From Ilumatobacteraceae bacterium (GTDB lineage Bacteria > Actinomycetota > Acidimicrobiia > Acidimicrobiales > Ilumatobacteraceae): DNA of 64,000 nucleotides. The notes under the pieces were generated by a model. It saw only the letters and a program-made list of their open reading frames with translations. It did no database searches and was not told the DNA's origin. Positions 43,116 through 51,726 of the stretch are shown here, piece by piece. Numbering within the stretch: the first letter of the stretch is position 1; the number at the start of each line of letters is the position of its first letter. The translations under genes were made by a program, and so were the position numbers. The DNA lies in the NCBI GenBank assembly GCA_013213745.1, contig JABSQH010000070.1:1-64000 (forward strand), in the 5' to 3' direction.

Positions 43116-44620
43116 GTCAGGACGCCGACCCCGACGATCGCACGCCCCAAGGAGGCCACACCGAGTCGGACCCGCCCGACCAGTGGCGGCGGCTGCATCC
43201 CGCGACGATCCTCAGCGATCTCGTGCGGCGGCTGCCGCAGGTGGTGGTGGGGCTCCTGCTCATCCTCAACAGCAGCGGCGGCAACCGGGTGATCGACACG
43301 ATCCAGCTCGTCATCGGCGTGGTTGCCATCGCCCCCGTGATCGTGCGTTACGTGACGGCGAGATATCGCGTCGATGCGTCACTGCTGCGCTGGCGTGAGG
43401 GTCTCTTCCGGCGGCACACGGTCGATGTGCCGCGGAGCCGCATCCAGTCGATCGACTCGCGGGTCGATCTGATCGGCAGGGCGTTCGGACTGGAAACCGT
43501 GGTCGTCAGTTCTGCCGGCGGCGATAGTGAAGTGAGCGTTGGGCTGGTCGATCGGGAGGCGGCGGCACGGTTGCGTCGGGAGCTCCAACGGCGGGGCACA
43601 GCTGAGCGGTCGGTCGATGCCTTACCACCCCCCGAGCCTGCGCCACAGACGCTCGCAGAGCGATCGGGAAGTGACGTCGTGCGGGTGGTGCTGACGGCGA
43701 CCGAGACCGGTGACGCAGTCGTTGTCGTGGTCGGCGTGTGGCTCGCCATCGGTGCGCTGAACGTCCTCGATCTACTCAGCGGCGCTGCGCTGGCCGGCTG
43801 GATCTCGCTCGCCACGGTCGCCACGATGATCCTCGCCGTGACGACCTTGACGGGGCTCGTATCACGGGCAATCGGGTTCCGCTCCGAAGTGCAGGGACGT
43901 CGGGTGCGGGTCCACCAGGGGATACTCGGTCGACGGTCACAGGAAGCCCCACTCGTGCGCGTGCAGGCGATGACAGTTCGTGACTCGCCGGTCGCTCGGC
44001 GCCTCGGGACCGAGGCCGTGTGGGCCGACACCGCCGACGTCAGCGGCGGCAGTGGTGGTGAGCGGCTGTTGATCGATGCCGTGGCGCCCGTTGGCCGTTG
44101 GCGGTGGTGGGCGCCGACCCTCGCCGGGACTGCTGCCCCGAACGATGCTGAACTTCGGCGCGTTGCGCCGGTCTCGCTGCGGCGGCGGATGATCGCCGCC
44201 ACGATGCAGTCGCTTGCGTCGGTGATCGTGATCGTCGCGGCGGCCGTGATCGTCGTCGAGGTCAACGAGCGTGGTCCGACGACCTGGATGATCGCCGGAG
44301 CCGTCCTGTGCTCGATCGTTGCGGTGCGGTTCGGGCGGGCGGTCTTGTCATATCGCCACGAACGTTGGCTGATCGACGATCGAGATCTCGTCTTCGTCAA
44401 CGGAGCGCTCAACCGAACACGCACGCTCGTGCCGCGTCGGCGTGCCCAGAGCGTGACGGTCTCGGCCAACTGGTTTCAACGCCGTCTCGGGGTTCGCAAC
44501 GTACATGTCGACACCGCGGCCCCGTCGATCAGCGGCGCGGCGCGCGACCTGTATGTGCGCGACGCCGAGACGCTGACCGACGCCGTGCTGGCGACGATCG
44601 ACCAGACGGGCGGCGTCTAG
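43112..44620 (+). CDS. Bacterial PH-domain membrane protein (YdbT-like, three PH domains)
   Basis: A 502-residue membrane protein with alternating pairs of helices and three bacterial PH2 domains: VDASLLRWREGLFRRHTVDVPRSR, then QGRRVRVHQGILGRRSQEAPLV, then IDDRDLVFVNGALNRTRTLVPRR. Each has the family pattern of a beta-turn followed by R-x-R-x-Q-S. Membrane segments lie around residues 40-85, 200-250 and 350-395. It is the partner of the preceding YdbS-like protein (GTGA overlap). Convergent with the thioredoxin-domain gene, with only 19 nt between the stops. Confidence 0.87.
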   Translation: MSQDADPDDRTPQGGHTESDPPDQWRRLHPATILSDLVRRLPQVVVGLLLILNSSGGNRVIDTIQLVIGVVAIAPVIVRYVTARYRVDASLLRWREGLFRRHTVDVPRSRIQSIDSRVDLIGRAFGLETVVVSSAGGDSEVSVGLVDREAAARLRRELQRRGTAERSVDALPPPEPAPQTLAERSGSDVVRVVLTATETGDAVVVVVGVWLAIGALNVLDLLSGAALAGWISLATVATMILAVTTLTGLVSRAIGFRSEVQGRRVRVHQGILGRRSQEAPLVRVQAMTVRDSPVARRLGTEAVWADTADVSGGSGGERLLIDAVAPVGRWRWWAPTLAGTAAPNDAELRRVAPVSLRRRMIAATMQSLASVIVIVAAAVIVVEVNERGPTTWMIAGAVLCSIVAVRFGRAVLSYRHERWLIDDRDLVFVNGALNRTRTLVPRRRAQSVTVSANWFQRRLGVRNVHVDTAAPSISGAARDLYVRDAETLTDAVLATIDQTGGV

Positions 44621-44639
44621 CCCTCGGGGGAGGCTTCGA

Positions 44640-46712
44640 TCAGCCGTCGTCGGCGACGAGAGCGATACCGCCGTCGACCTGCTTCACGGCGACCTTGCGG
44701 CCGGTGAGTGCCTCGGCGAATCCCTCGACGGTGTCCTGAGGCGCCTGGCACGCATATTCGCGACAGACGTAGGCGAACCCGTCCCGGCGGTCTTGCCACA
44801 GCGGCGATTGGTACGGCTCGCCCCATGCCAGCACCATGTCGGGGCGCCAGATGGCATGGGCCAGGCGTACCAGATCTGAGCGATCACCGACCACAGCGAC
44901 CTCGGTGGTGCCACGCCGACGAAGGTCGGCAGCGAGGAGCGCATTTGAGACCAGTCCGACCTTCTCTTTCATCTGCGGAGCGAGGAGCTGCAAGATGCGG
45001 TCGGCTTGGTGTGCATACCGTTGCTCTCCGGTCAGCGCCGCCAGCCGGTACAGCGCGATGGCGCCCTGGGAGTTTGCCGACGGAGTGGCGTTGTCGCCGA
45101 TGTCCTTCTGGCGGACGACCAGCGCCTCAGCGTCCTCGGCCGTCGTGTACAGGCCGCCGTGATCCGGATCCCAGAACCACGTGAGCATCGTTTCGGCGGT
45201 GGCGACGGCGGCGTCGATCCAGCGCGCCTCACCGCTGGCCTCAGCGAGACGGGTGAATGCATCGATCAGTGCGGCGTGGTCGGCGGCCAGCGCGGCATGG
45301 CGGGCAGGGGGATGGCCATCGGCTTGCCAACTGCGGAACCAACGACCGTCGTCGCCACGTAGCTCGCGTAGCAGGAACTCGCCGTTGGCAATCGCAGCCT
45401 CGAGCCAGTCGGAACGGGCGAACACAGCGGCCGCTTGGGCGAGCGCCGAGAGAAACAGTGCGTTCCACTCGGTGAGCACCTTGTCGTCGAGCCCCGGGCG
45501 GGGTCGAGTGGCCCGAGCGACGTGCAAGATCATCGCCGCGTTCTGCATCTCTGGTGAGCGGGCAAGTTCACCCGAGGCATGCATTCGGTTGGGAATCGAG
45601 CGGCCGGAGTCCTCGAAGTTGCCCACGTCGGTGATGCCGAACCACTCGATCACCGCGTCGGCATCGGCGACTTCGCGCTCGGTCTGTGGTGCAGCGGCGG
45701 CGAGCACCGCTCGAATCTCGCGGGGTGTCCAGGTGTAGAAGATCCCTTCCACCGAGTTCCCTTGTCCGTCGAGCGAGTCGGCGTCTTCGGCCGAGTAGAA
45801 CCCGCCGTCGGGGTGGCGCAACGTCGACAACACGTAGTCGATCGTCTCGGCGACGACCTGCCGCCACGCCGGCTTGCCGAGCACGACCGCCGCATGCAGA
45901 TACGTGCTGACCATCAATGCTTGGTCGTACAGCATCTTCTCAAAGTGCGGCACCAACCACTCGCGATCCGTGGAGTACCGGGCAAAGCCGCCGGCCAGGT
46001 GGTCGTACATCCCGCCCGAACACATCGCATCGAGGCTCTTCGTGACGATTTCTTTCGGCGCGTCTTGGGCCGTCGACATGTATGCCCGCAGCATCAACTC
46101 GAGGTTGAACGTCGACGGGAACTTCGGTGCCGTGCCGAAGCCGCCCCACTCGGCGTCGAATGCGCCGCCGAGCGTGCGGATGGCGTGGTTCAGCTCGTCG
46201 ACACCGGGTAACTCGTCGGCGGGCCGCATCGTCGCAGTGGCGTCGAGGGACTTCACGAGCGCCCCGGTGTTCTGGGCGACGTCGTCGGGCTTGTTGCGGT
46301 ACACGTCGTCGATCGCATCGAGCAGCTTCAAGAACGCGTCTTTGGGGAAGTAGGTGCCGCCGTAGAACGGCTTGCCGTCGGGCGTGAGGAAGACCGTCAT
46401 CGGCCATCCACCGCGGCCCGTCAACGCTTGCACGGCGTCCATGTAGAGCGCGTCGACGTCGGGGCGTTCTTCGCGATCGACCTTGACGTTGACGAACAAC
46501 TCGTTCATCTTCGCCGCCACCTCGGGGTCCTCGAAGCACTCGTGGGCCATCACGTGGCACCAGTGACACGCCGAGTAGCCGACCGACAGGTGGATCGGCA
46601 CGTTGCGCTCGCGAGCGGCGGCGAAGGCCTCGTCACCCCAGGCGTACCAATCGACCGGGTTGTCCTTGTGCTGCCGGAGGTATGGGGAGGTCTCCGAGGC
46701 GAGTCGGTTCAC
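44640..46712 (-). CDS. Thioredoxin-domain protein, YyaL/SSP411 family (DUF255)
   Basis: A 690-residue cytoplasmic protein. The N-terminal thioredoxin-like DUF255 domain has Cys49-His-Trp-Cys52 (YSACHWCHVM) and GGWPMTVFLTPDGKPFYGGT. The rest is a six-hairpin alpha/alpha toroid resembling glycoside hydrolases (YDQALMVSTYLHA, LDGQGNSVEGIFYTWTP, GLDDKVLTEWNALFLSALAQ). The family includes Bacillus YyaL and mammalian spermatogenesis-associated protein 20; its activity is not established. GTG 46712 was selected because similarity starts at VNRLASETSPYLRQHKDNPV and TACCCT lies 7 nt upstream. Confidence 0.93.
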   Translation of the reverse strand: MNRLASETSPYLRQHKDNPVDWYAWGDEAFAAARERNVPIHLSVGYSACHWCHVMAHECFEDPEVAAKMNELFVNVKVDREERPDVDALYMDAVQALTGRGGWPMTVFLTPDGKPFYGGTYFPKDAFLKLLDAIDDVYRNKPDDVAQNTGALVKSLDATATMRPADELPGVDELNHAIRTLGGAFDAEWGGFGTAPKFPSTFNLELMLRAYMSTAQDAPKEIVTKSLDAMCSGGMYDHLAGGFARYSTDREWLVPHFEKMLYDQALMVSTYLHAAVVLGKPAWRQVVAETIDYVLSTLRHPDGGFYSAEDADSLDGQGNSVEGIFYTWTPREIRAVLAAAAPQTEREVADADAVIEWFGITDVGNFEDSGRSIPNRMHASGELARSPEMQNAAMILHVARATRPRPGLDDKVLTEWNALFLSALAQAAAVFARSDWLEAAIANGEFLLRELRGDDGRWFRSWQADGHPPARHAALAADHAALIDAFTRLAEASGEARWIDAAVATAETMLTWFWDPDHGGLYTTAEDAEALVVRQKDIGDNATPSANSQGAIALYRLAALTGEQRYAHQADRILQLLAPQMKEKVGLVSNALLAADLRRRGTTEVAVVGDRSDLVRLAHAIWRPDMVLAWGEPYQSPLWQDRRDGFAYVCREYACQAPQDTVEGFAEALTGRKVAVKQVDGGIALVADDG

Positions 46713-46719
46713 CGCGCCG

Positions 46720-46725
46720 AGGGTA
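46720..46725 (-). promoter_or_regulatory. -10 element TACCCT of the thioredoxin-domain gene
   Basis: TACCCT on the minus strand ends 7 nt before GTG 46712. The element lies just past the hairpin that closes the RHS gene, so this gene is likely transcribed separately. Confidence 0.5.
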
Positions 46726-46742
46726 GCGGCGCCAATGCGGGA

Positions 46743-46780
46743 GGGTCCGGCGCACCCCATCGAGGGAGTGCGCCGGACCC
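46743..46780 (-). terminator. Strong hairpin terminating the RHS locus
   Basis: Perfect 13-bp inverted repeat GGGTCCGGCGCAC / GTGCGCCGGACCC with a 12-nt loop, 28 nt beyond the RHS stop codon on the minus strand. The stem is very GC-rich and there is no T-run. It is the most stable inverted repeat I found in the window. Confidence 0.75.
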
Positions 46781-46808
46781 ATCGCTACGCCGGGGCAGCG
46801 TCAGCCGC

Positions 46809-49800
46809 TCAGAGCAGCCCGCCGGTCTTCAATGCCTTGATCACCACACGGTGCTGCTCGGCGTAGAACGCCCTCGCCTGGTCCCGCGTCATCGGGCCCA
46901 TCTTCGTCTGCACCATGTGGCTCGACGACTGCAGCGAGTTCTCCAGAATTGTCGGCAACGTCGTTCCGTTGCGATAGCTCACAGGCGGGTTGGTGCGCAC
47001 CGGGCCCGTACTCGTCGACGGCACGTTGCGGGTCGTTGGGACGACGGTCGGAGCTGTCGAGCTCGTGACGTTCGGCGGCGGCGGTGACGGGCTGGAGCCA
47101 CGGTTCACGCCTGGGCTATAAGACGGTGCCGTCGACGACGAGATCGAGTTCGACGGCGGTCGCACATGCATCGAGCGCGCCGTGCTCCGGTAGGCCCGCA
47201 TCCCGGCGGGGATCAGCGGCACCAGGCTGATGACGCTGAAGGCGATCGCCCAGATGAGCGCGGCGTCGTCCAGGTCGCCGGTGGCGAACATGAGCGACCA
47301 CATCGCTGCGTTGATCGCCACGTCGAGCAGCGCAATGGCAACGAACTTCTTGGGAAAAAAGAACGCCGTTACCGCCAAGATGATGCTCGTGATGCCGCCG
47401 ATGTTCCGGAACATCCGGCTCGCTTCGAAGGGCGACAAGCCCGTGCGGTCCTCCTGATTGAACGGATCGCCGTCGGTGTAGTTGTAGAGCGTCGAGCCGG
47501 CTTCGACCGGATCCGGTGTAGCGAAGCTGCCGATCTCGGGCAGCATCGCCCGGAACGGAGTGATCACGACCGGGTTGATCGTGTCGGTCCGCAAGAGCTC
47601 CTTCCAGCCACTCTCGTGGCCAGCCACACTGACCGTGCTTCCAGCGTGGCTGGTGTCGATCGGCATGCCATACGGGGTGAACCACATGGGTGTCGCCGTG
47701 CCGAGGCTCGGGACTTCGGCGTCGAGGTCGGCCCACACGCTGCCGTCGAGCCCGACGATCGCGAGCGACGTCGAGCCGCCGGTGGCGATCGTGTGCGCGA
47801 TCGCCCCGATACCGGGGAGCGAAGTGCTGACCGGCTGCTGGTCTGGGCCGAGCACCATTCCGCTCGCCGTGTGGTGATACGTCGACGTCTCGCCGTTGAT
47901 CGTGCTGGTCGAGGTCAACACGTCGCCTGTGGCGTTGCGCAGGTACTCGTACCGGTTGGTCCCGTCGTCGACGGCGGTCACGTCGAGCCGCTGGTCGTAG
48001 ATCAGCTCGGTCTGGTCGTAGCGGGTGATTGCGCCAACCGCGTTGTCGAGTGCGATCGACTCGCCGTTGTGGGTGACGACCGACGGGGCGGCCCACTGGT
48101 CGTAACCGATCGTGATGGCGTCGACGGTGCCGTCCGGGCCGGTCGTAGTGATCCGCGATGGCGTTCGGTCCGCCGGAGCGGTCGGGTTCGGCCCGGCGAT
48201 CTCCGCTGGTAGTTGATCAAAGTCGGTGATGACCTCGGTGGTCCCGCCGGGACCCTGGAACGTGTACGCCGCTGCGGTGCCGTTGGCGTGGTAGCTGAAG
48301 TGCTGGGTCGCCTGCTCGGCCCCGTCGGCGGTCTGTGTCCGCAGGGTGATCCGCCCGTCGGGGGCGTATTCCACCGACTCGGTCCAGGTCGCCCCGCTGG
48401 TGTCGGTGACGTCGAGGCGATTGCGCATCTCGTAGGCGTCGTATCCGTAGGTCGAGGTGAAGCCGATGCTGTCGACGACCGCGGCGATCTGCCACGGATT
48501 GGAATCGGCGTAGCCGAGGTCGACGCGGTGGGTGCGACCGTCGATGCTGTCGGTGACGATGCTCGTCGGTCGAGTGCCGTCGGCGGTGTACCTGGTCGTC
48601 ACCGTCTGAGCGGCGACTCCGGTTGTCAGGTACGTCGTCTCGACAACGGTGTCGGCGCTGTAGTTCGTGTCGGTGCGCAACCCATGTGGGTCGACGAGAT
48701 GGACGATCCGATCGTGCAGGTCGCGATAGACGGTGATCGTCGTCGTCCCCGTCGCCGCGGTGTCCGACGTGTGTATCTCGACGAACAGCCCGTTCGCCGT
48801 CATGGCGTAGTCGACGGTCTCGCTCATCGGCGATCCGTTACTCCCGGTGCCCGGCGCAGTGCCGGCGGAGACGGCGGTCTCGATGTGCCGGCCGATGCCG
48901 TCGTAGAAGTAGGTCGTCGTCGTCCCGGTTGCGGCGTTTTCGGTCGCTGCCAACTGGCCTCGACTGGTCCACCACATCTGCTCGCGGCCGCTGTCGCCGC
49001 CCGCGTCGGGCAGCTGTTGCGTCTGGGTCATGCCGCCCTGCAGCTGTGCTGCACCGTATCCGGGAGGTGTTGCCCGTTGGCGCGCTCCCCAGTGGGCGAA
49101 TGACGTCGACGTGCCGCCCGGCGACGTCTCGCTCAGCGGTCGCCACAACTGGCCGAAGTCGGTACTGAAACCTTCGAAGGTCGCAGTCGTGGTGTCGCTC
49201 GTGCCGTCGGGATACGTCGTGGTGATCGTGGTGGGTCGCTCCGACAACGGATCGTCGTAGCGGATCAACTCGTGGACGAGGCCGGCGGTGCCCGTGGCCC
49301 AGTCGCGGGTGAACCGCTCACTGCTCAACTGGAGTGGAGCGACCAACTCGTCATCGGCCACCGCGTAGACCGGCGCGCCAGCGGCGTCGACCGCTGTCAG
49401 CGCAACCGTCACGGGGTTGCTTGCGCCGGGTGCGTTCTCATCGCTGACGAGCACGCTGATCAGGACGGGGCCCTCGCCGGGCTCGGCGTCGGGGAGCAAC
49501 GGCAGGCCGGTGCTGTCGACCTCTTCGCCGTCGACGGTGACTTCTTCGATGGTGGCGCCGTCGACAGTGACGGCATAACCGCCAGCAGCGGTGTCGCGAT
49601 CGACGGTGGTCACGAGTTCTGCCGACCATTCGCCGGAGATTCCTGTCGGTGCCGTGATCGGGCCGGACACGACGGTGTTGGCCACGGTCGCCGCGTTGCG
49701 TGCGGCCGAGTTCCACCACGTGGCCACCCAGCCCTGTGAGTCCACGGTGCTGTCGATGAGCTCCTGGCTCATCGGCATCGAGTCACGATGGGCGGCGAGG

Positions 49801-51515
49801 GGCATGTGCGTCCCGGCGTCGAACATCGACACTGGCGCAGGGCCCCAGATGGTTACGGCGCGGCCGTCGTCGGCTCGCTCGTACACCGTCTGCAGCTGCC
49901 CCTCGCGCAGACCGACAGGTCGATCCTCGGCGTCGTACAGTGCCATCGCGGTCACCCCGAGCGGATCGGTGACGCTGTGCGTCGCCCACGTGTCGGGGTC
50001 GAATGCGATGGTGGTCACCTGCGGGGCGCCGCCGGCGAAGACAGCGGTCACGGTGGTCGTGCCCGCTCCGTATCCGAACGACAACGCTTCTCGTGCACTA
50101 CTGCCGGGGGTGGCGGCCGGGCCGTTGATCGTGTCGATTCGTCCCGCGCCGTCGTAGGTCAGTTCGTAGTTGGTGTCGGCCGACTCGCCGGCAACCGCGT
50201 CGACCAAGCCGGCTCGGGGATCGCGCAACGCGGTCATCACACCGACGTCGTCGTAGGCCATGTCGAGGCGGCGGCCCTCCGGCAGGAACAACGCCGAGAT
50301 GTTGTCGCCCTGCCAACCCACGTCGATGCGAGTGGTGGCCTCGCCGGCGGGGTCGTCGATGAAGGTGATCGAGCACAGCCCGCCGAGAGGAGCTGCATCG
50401 AAGCCGCCAGGCGTCGCCGGACAGCCGGTCGGTCCGCCGACGTACCCCAGCTCGACCGCGCGACCGGTGACCGGATCGGTGACCGACGTCAACGTGCCGT
50501 CGAACCAGGTCGTTTCGTAGGTCGCGGCGCCGATGTCGTCGGATATCGGCGCGGTGTAGCGCTCGAGGTCGCCCCAGTAGCTGAACTCATAGACCGCGCC
50601 ATCGGTGTCGACGAGCCGCCAGCCGCCCGTGGATTCGTCGGCGGTGAGGATGGCACGCACGCCGGTGACCTCTGCATCGACGAGCTGCGGGAGGTCGTAC
50701 GTGCCGTCACCATTGTCGAGATAGCGCAGCCGCTGGCCATTCGTGCCGACCAGCTCGAGTGTGCCGGTCGCCCCGTATTCGATCAGCTCGAACCAGGTTG
50801 GTAGTGCCGGGAGCGATAGCTCCCAGCCGCCGCCGAGCGGGGCCCGGAAGGGTCCGATCGCGGGCGTCGTCAGGTTCGACGTGCGATAGGTGAGTGACAG
50901 CGGAACCGAGACCTCTGACGTGCCGAGGGGCGCGTCCAGAATCAACTCGCCGGTCGTTGGTGCCATCGCAAACGGTCCGGCGTGTTGCCACTCTTGGAGC
51001 GCGTCGCCGGTCTGATCGACGAACACGATCATCGCCTGGGTCGGGTCCTCCACCGGGTCCTCGTCGTCAGCGGGGTCGTCTTCGTCGACGGGGACCTCAG
51101 GTGGCGGCGTGGAGCCGTCGTCGGCGGGGCTGACGGCCACCACGTAGGTGGCACCGTCGACCATCGATCCAGCCGCTGGTTTCCAGCTGTCGCTGGTTGT
51201 CGGCCCGGACACGTCGCCGCGCGCGTGCTCGGCGCCCAGGTCGTAGAGCACGTACTCCCACCCGAGTTCAGGGTGCGGTTCTACGTCGCCGGGCCCGAAC
51301 GTCGGTGTTGTCGTGCGCACGACGCACATGTCGTCGGCGCCGACCTGGCAGACATCGCCGACGCGCTCGAGGTCGAGCAGCGGATTGCTCCCGCCTGAAC
51401 CGGCGAGGGCCGGAAGGCCCCATGCGGACGGTTCAGCGACGATTGCTGGAAGGTCCGGGGCCACGGCCTCGACACGTGCGGGGAACAAGGTGGCGACGAG
51501 CGACGTCGTGGCCAA
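46809..51515 (-). CDS. Secreted RHS/YD-repeat protein
   Basis: A 1568-residue protein (counted from TTG 51515) with many YD repeats (FSYWGDLERYTAPI, TYFYDGIGRHIETAV, YGYDAYEMRNRLDV and others). The RHS core signature near the end is LPEIGSFATPDPVEAGSTLY then NYTDGDPFNQEDRTGLS. The N-terminal ~330 residues contain an acidic, Pro-rich stretch and a beta-rich domain leading into the repeats. A PA14-like insertion around residues 590-720 (ISGEWSAELVTTVDRDTAA) is possible. The last 207 residues after the core are variable: two or three hydrophobic helices, a Pro/Ser/Thr linker and a basic helical end. The frame continues upstream of TTG with a basic n-region that would complete a signal peptide. 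Such YD proteins form large hollow shells. It follows the propeller gene and is probably co-transcribed with it. Confidence 0.88.
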   Translation of the reverse strand: MATTSLVATLFPARVEAVAPDLPAIVAEPSAWGLPALAGSGGSNPLLDLERVGDVCQVGADDMCVVRTTTPTFGPGDVEPHPELGWEYVLYDLGAEHARGDVSGPTTSDSWKPAAGSMVDGATYVVAVSPADDGSTPPPEVPVDEDDPADDEDPVEDPTQAMIVFVDQTGDALQEWQHAGPFAMAPTTGELILDAPLGTSEVSVPLSLTYRTSNLTTPAIGPFRAPLGGGWELSLPALPTWFELIEYGATGTLELVGTNGQRLRYLDNGDGTYDLPQLVDAEVTGVRAILTADESTGGWRLVDTDGAVYEFSYWGDLERYTAPISDDIGAATYETTWFDGTLTSVTDPVTGRAVELGYVGGPTGCPATPGGFDAAPLGGLCSITFIDDPAGEATTRIDVGWQGDNISALFLPEGRRLDMAYDDVGVMTALRDPRAGLVDAVAGESADTNYELTYDGAGRIDTINGPAATPGSSAREALSFGYGAGTTTVTAVFAGGAPQVTTIAFDPDTWATHSVTDPLGVTAMALYDAEDRPVGLREGQLQTVYERADDGRAVTIWGPAPVSMFDAGTHMPLAAHRDSMPMSQELIDSTVDSQGWVATWWNSAARNAATVANTVVSGPITAPTGISGEWSAELVTTVDRDTAAGGYAVTVDGATIEEVTVDGEEVDSTGLPLLPDAEPGEGPVLISVLVSDENAPGASNPVTVALTAVDAAGAPVYAVADDELVAPLQLSSERFTRDWATGTAGLVHELIRYDDPLSERPTTITTTYPDGTSDTTTATFEGFSTDFGQLWRPLSETSPGGTSTSFAHWGARQRATPPGYGAAQLQGGMTQTQQLPDAGGDSGREQMWWTSRGQLAATENAATGTTTTYFYDGIGRHIETAVSAGTAPGTGSNGSPMSETVDYAMTANGLFVEIHTSDTAATGTTTITVYRDLHDRIVHLVDPHGLRTDTNYSADTVVETTYLTTGVAAQTVTTRYTADGTRPTSIVTDSIDGRTHRVDLGYADSNPWQIAAVVDSIGFTSTYGYDAYEMRNRLDVTDTSGATWTESVEYAPDGRITLRTQTADGAEQATQHFSYHANGTAAAYTFQGPGGTTEVITDFDQLPAEIAGPNPTAPADRTPSRITTTGPDGTVDAITIGYDQWAAPSVVTHNGESIALDNAVGAITRYDQTELIYDQRLDVTAVDDGTNRYEYLRNATGDVLTSTSTINGETSTYHHTASGMVLGPDQQPVSTSLPGIGAIAHTIATGGSTSLAIVGLDGSVWADLDAEVPSLGTATPMWFTPYGMPIDTSHAGSTVSVAGHESGWKELLRTDTINPVVITPFRAMLPEIGSFATPDPVEAGSTLYNYTDGDPFNQEDRTGLSPFEASRMFRNIGGITSIILAVTAFFFPKKFVAIALLDVAINAAMWSLMFATGDLDDAALIWAIAFSVISLVPLIPAGMRAYRSTARSMHVRPPSNSISSSTAPSYSPGVNRGSSPSPPPPNVTSSTAPTVVPTTRNVPSTSTGPVRTNPPVSYRNGTTLPTILENSLQSSSHMVQTKMGPMTRDQARAFYAEQHRVVIKALKTGGLL

Positions 51516-51726
51516 TGCTGCTCCTGCGGTGATCCACCTCCCTTTGCGGCGTCGTGTGTTGGCGCTGGCGTCGTACCCGTGGGGGCGAGAGATGGTGTTG
51601 ATGAGGGCTCCTCGTGTGTCGTGGTCGTCTGATCGTCAGTGTTGTCGTTTCGATCTGAACGGAGCTTGTGCGGTCTCTGAAGATCCGTGGGAAACGCGGT
51701 GAGGGGTTCGTGGTGGGCATGCATCG

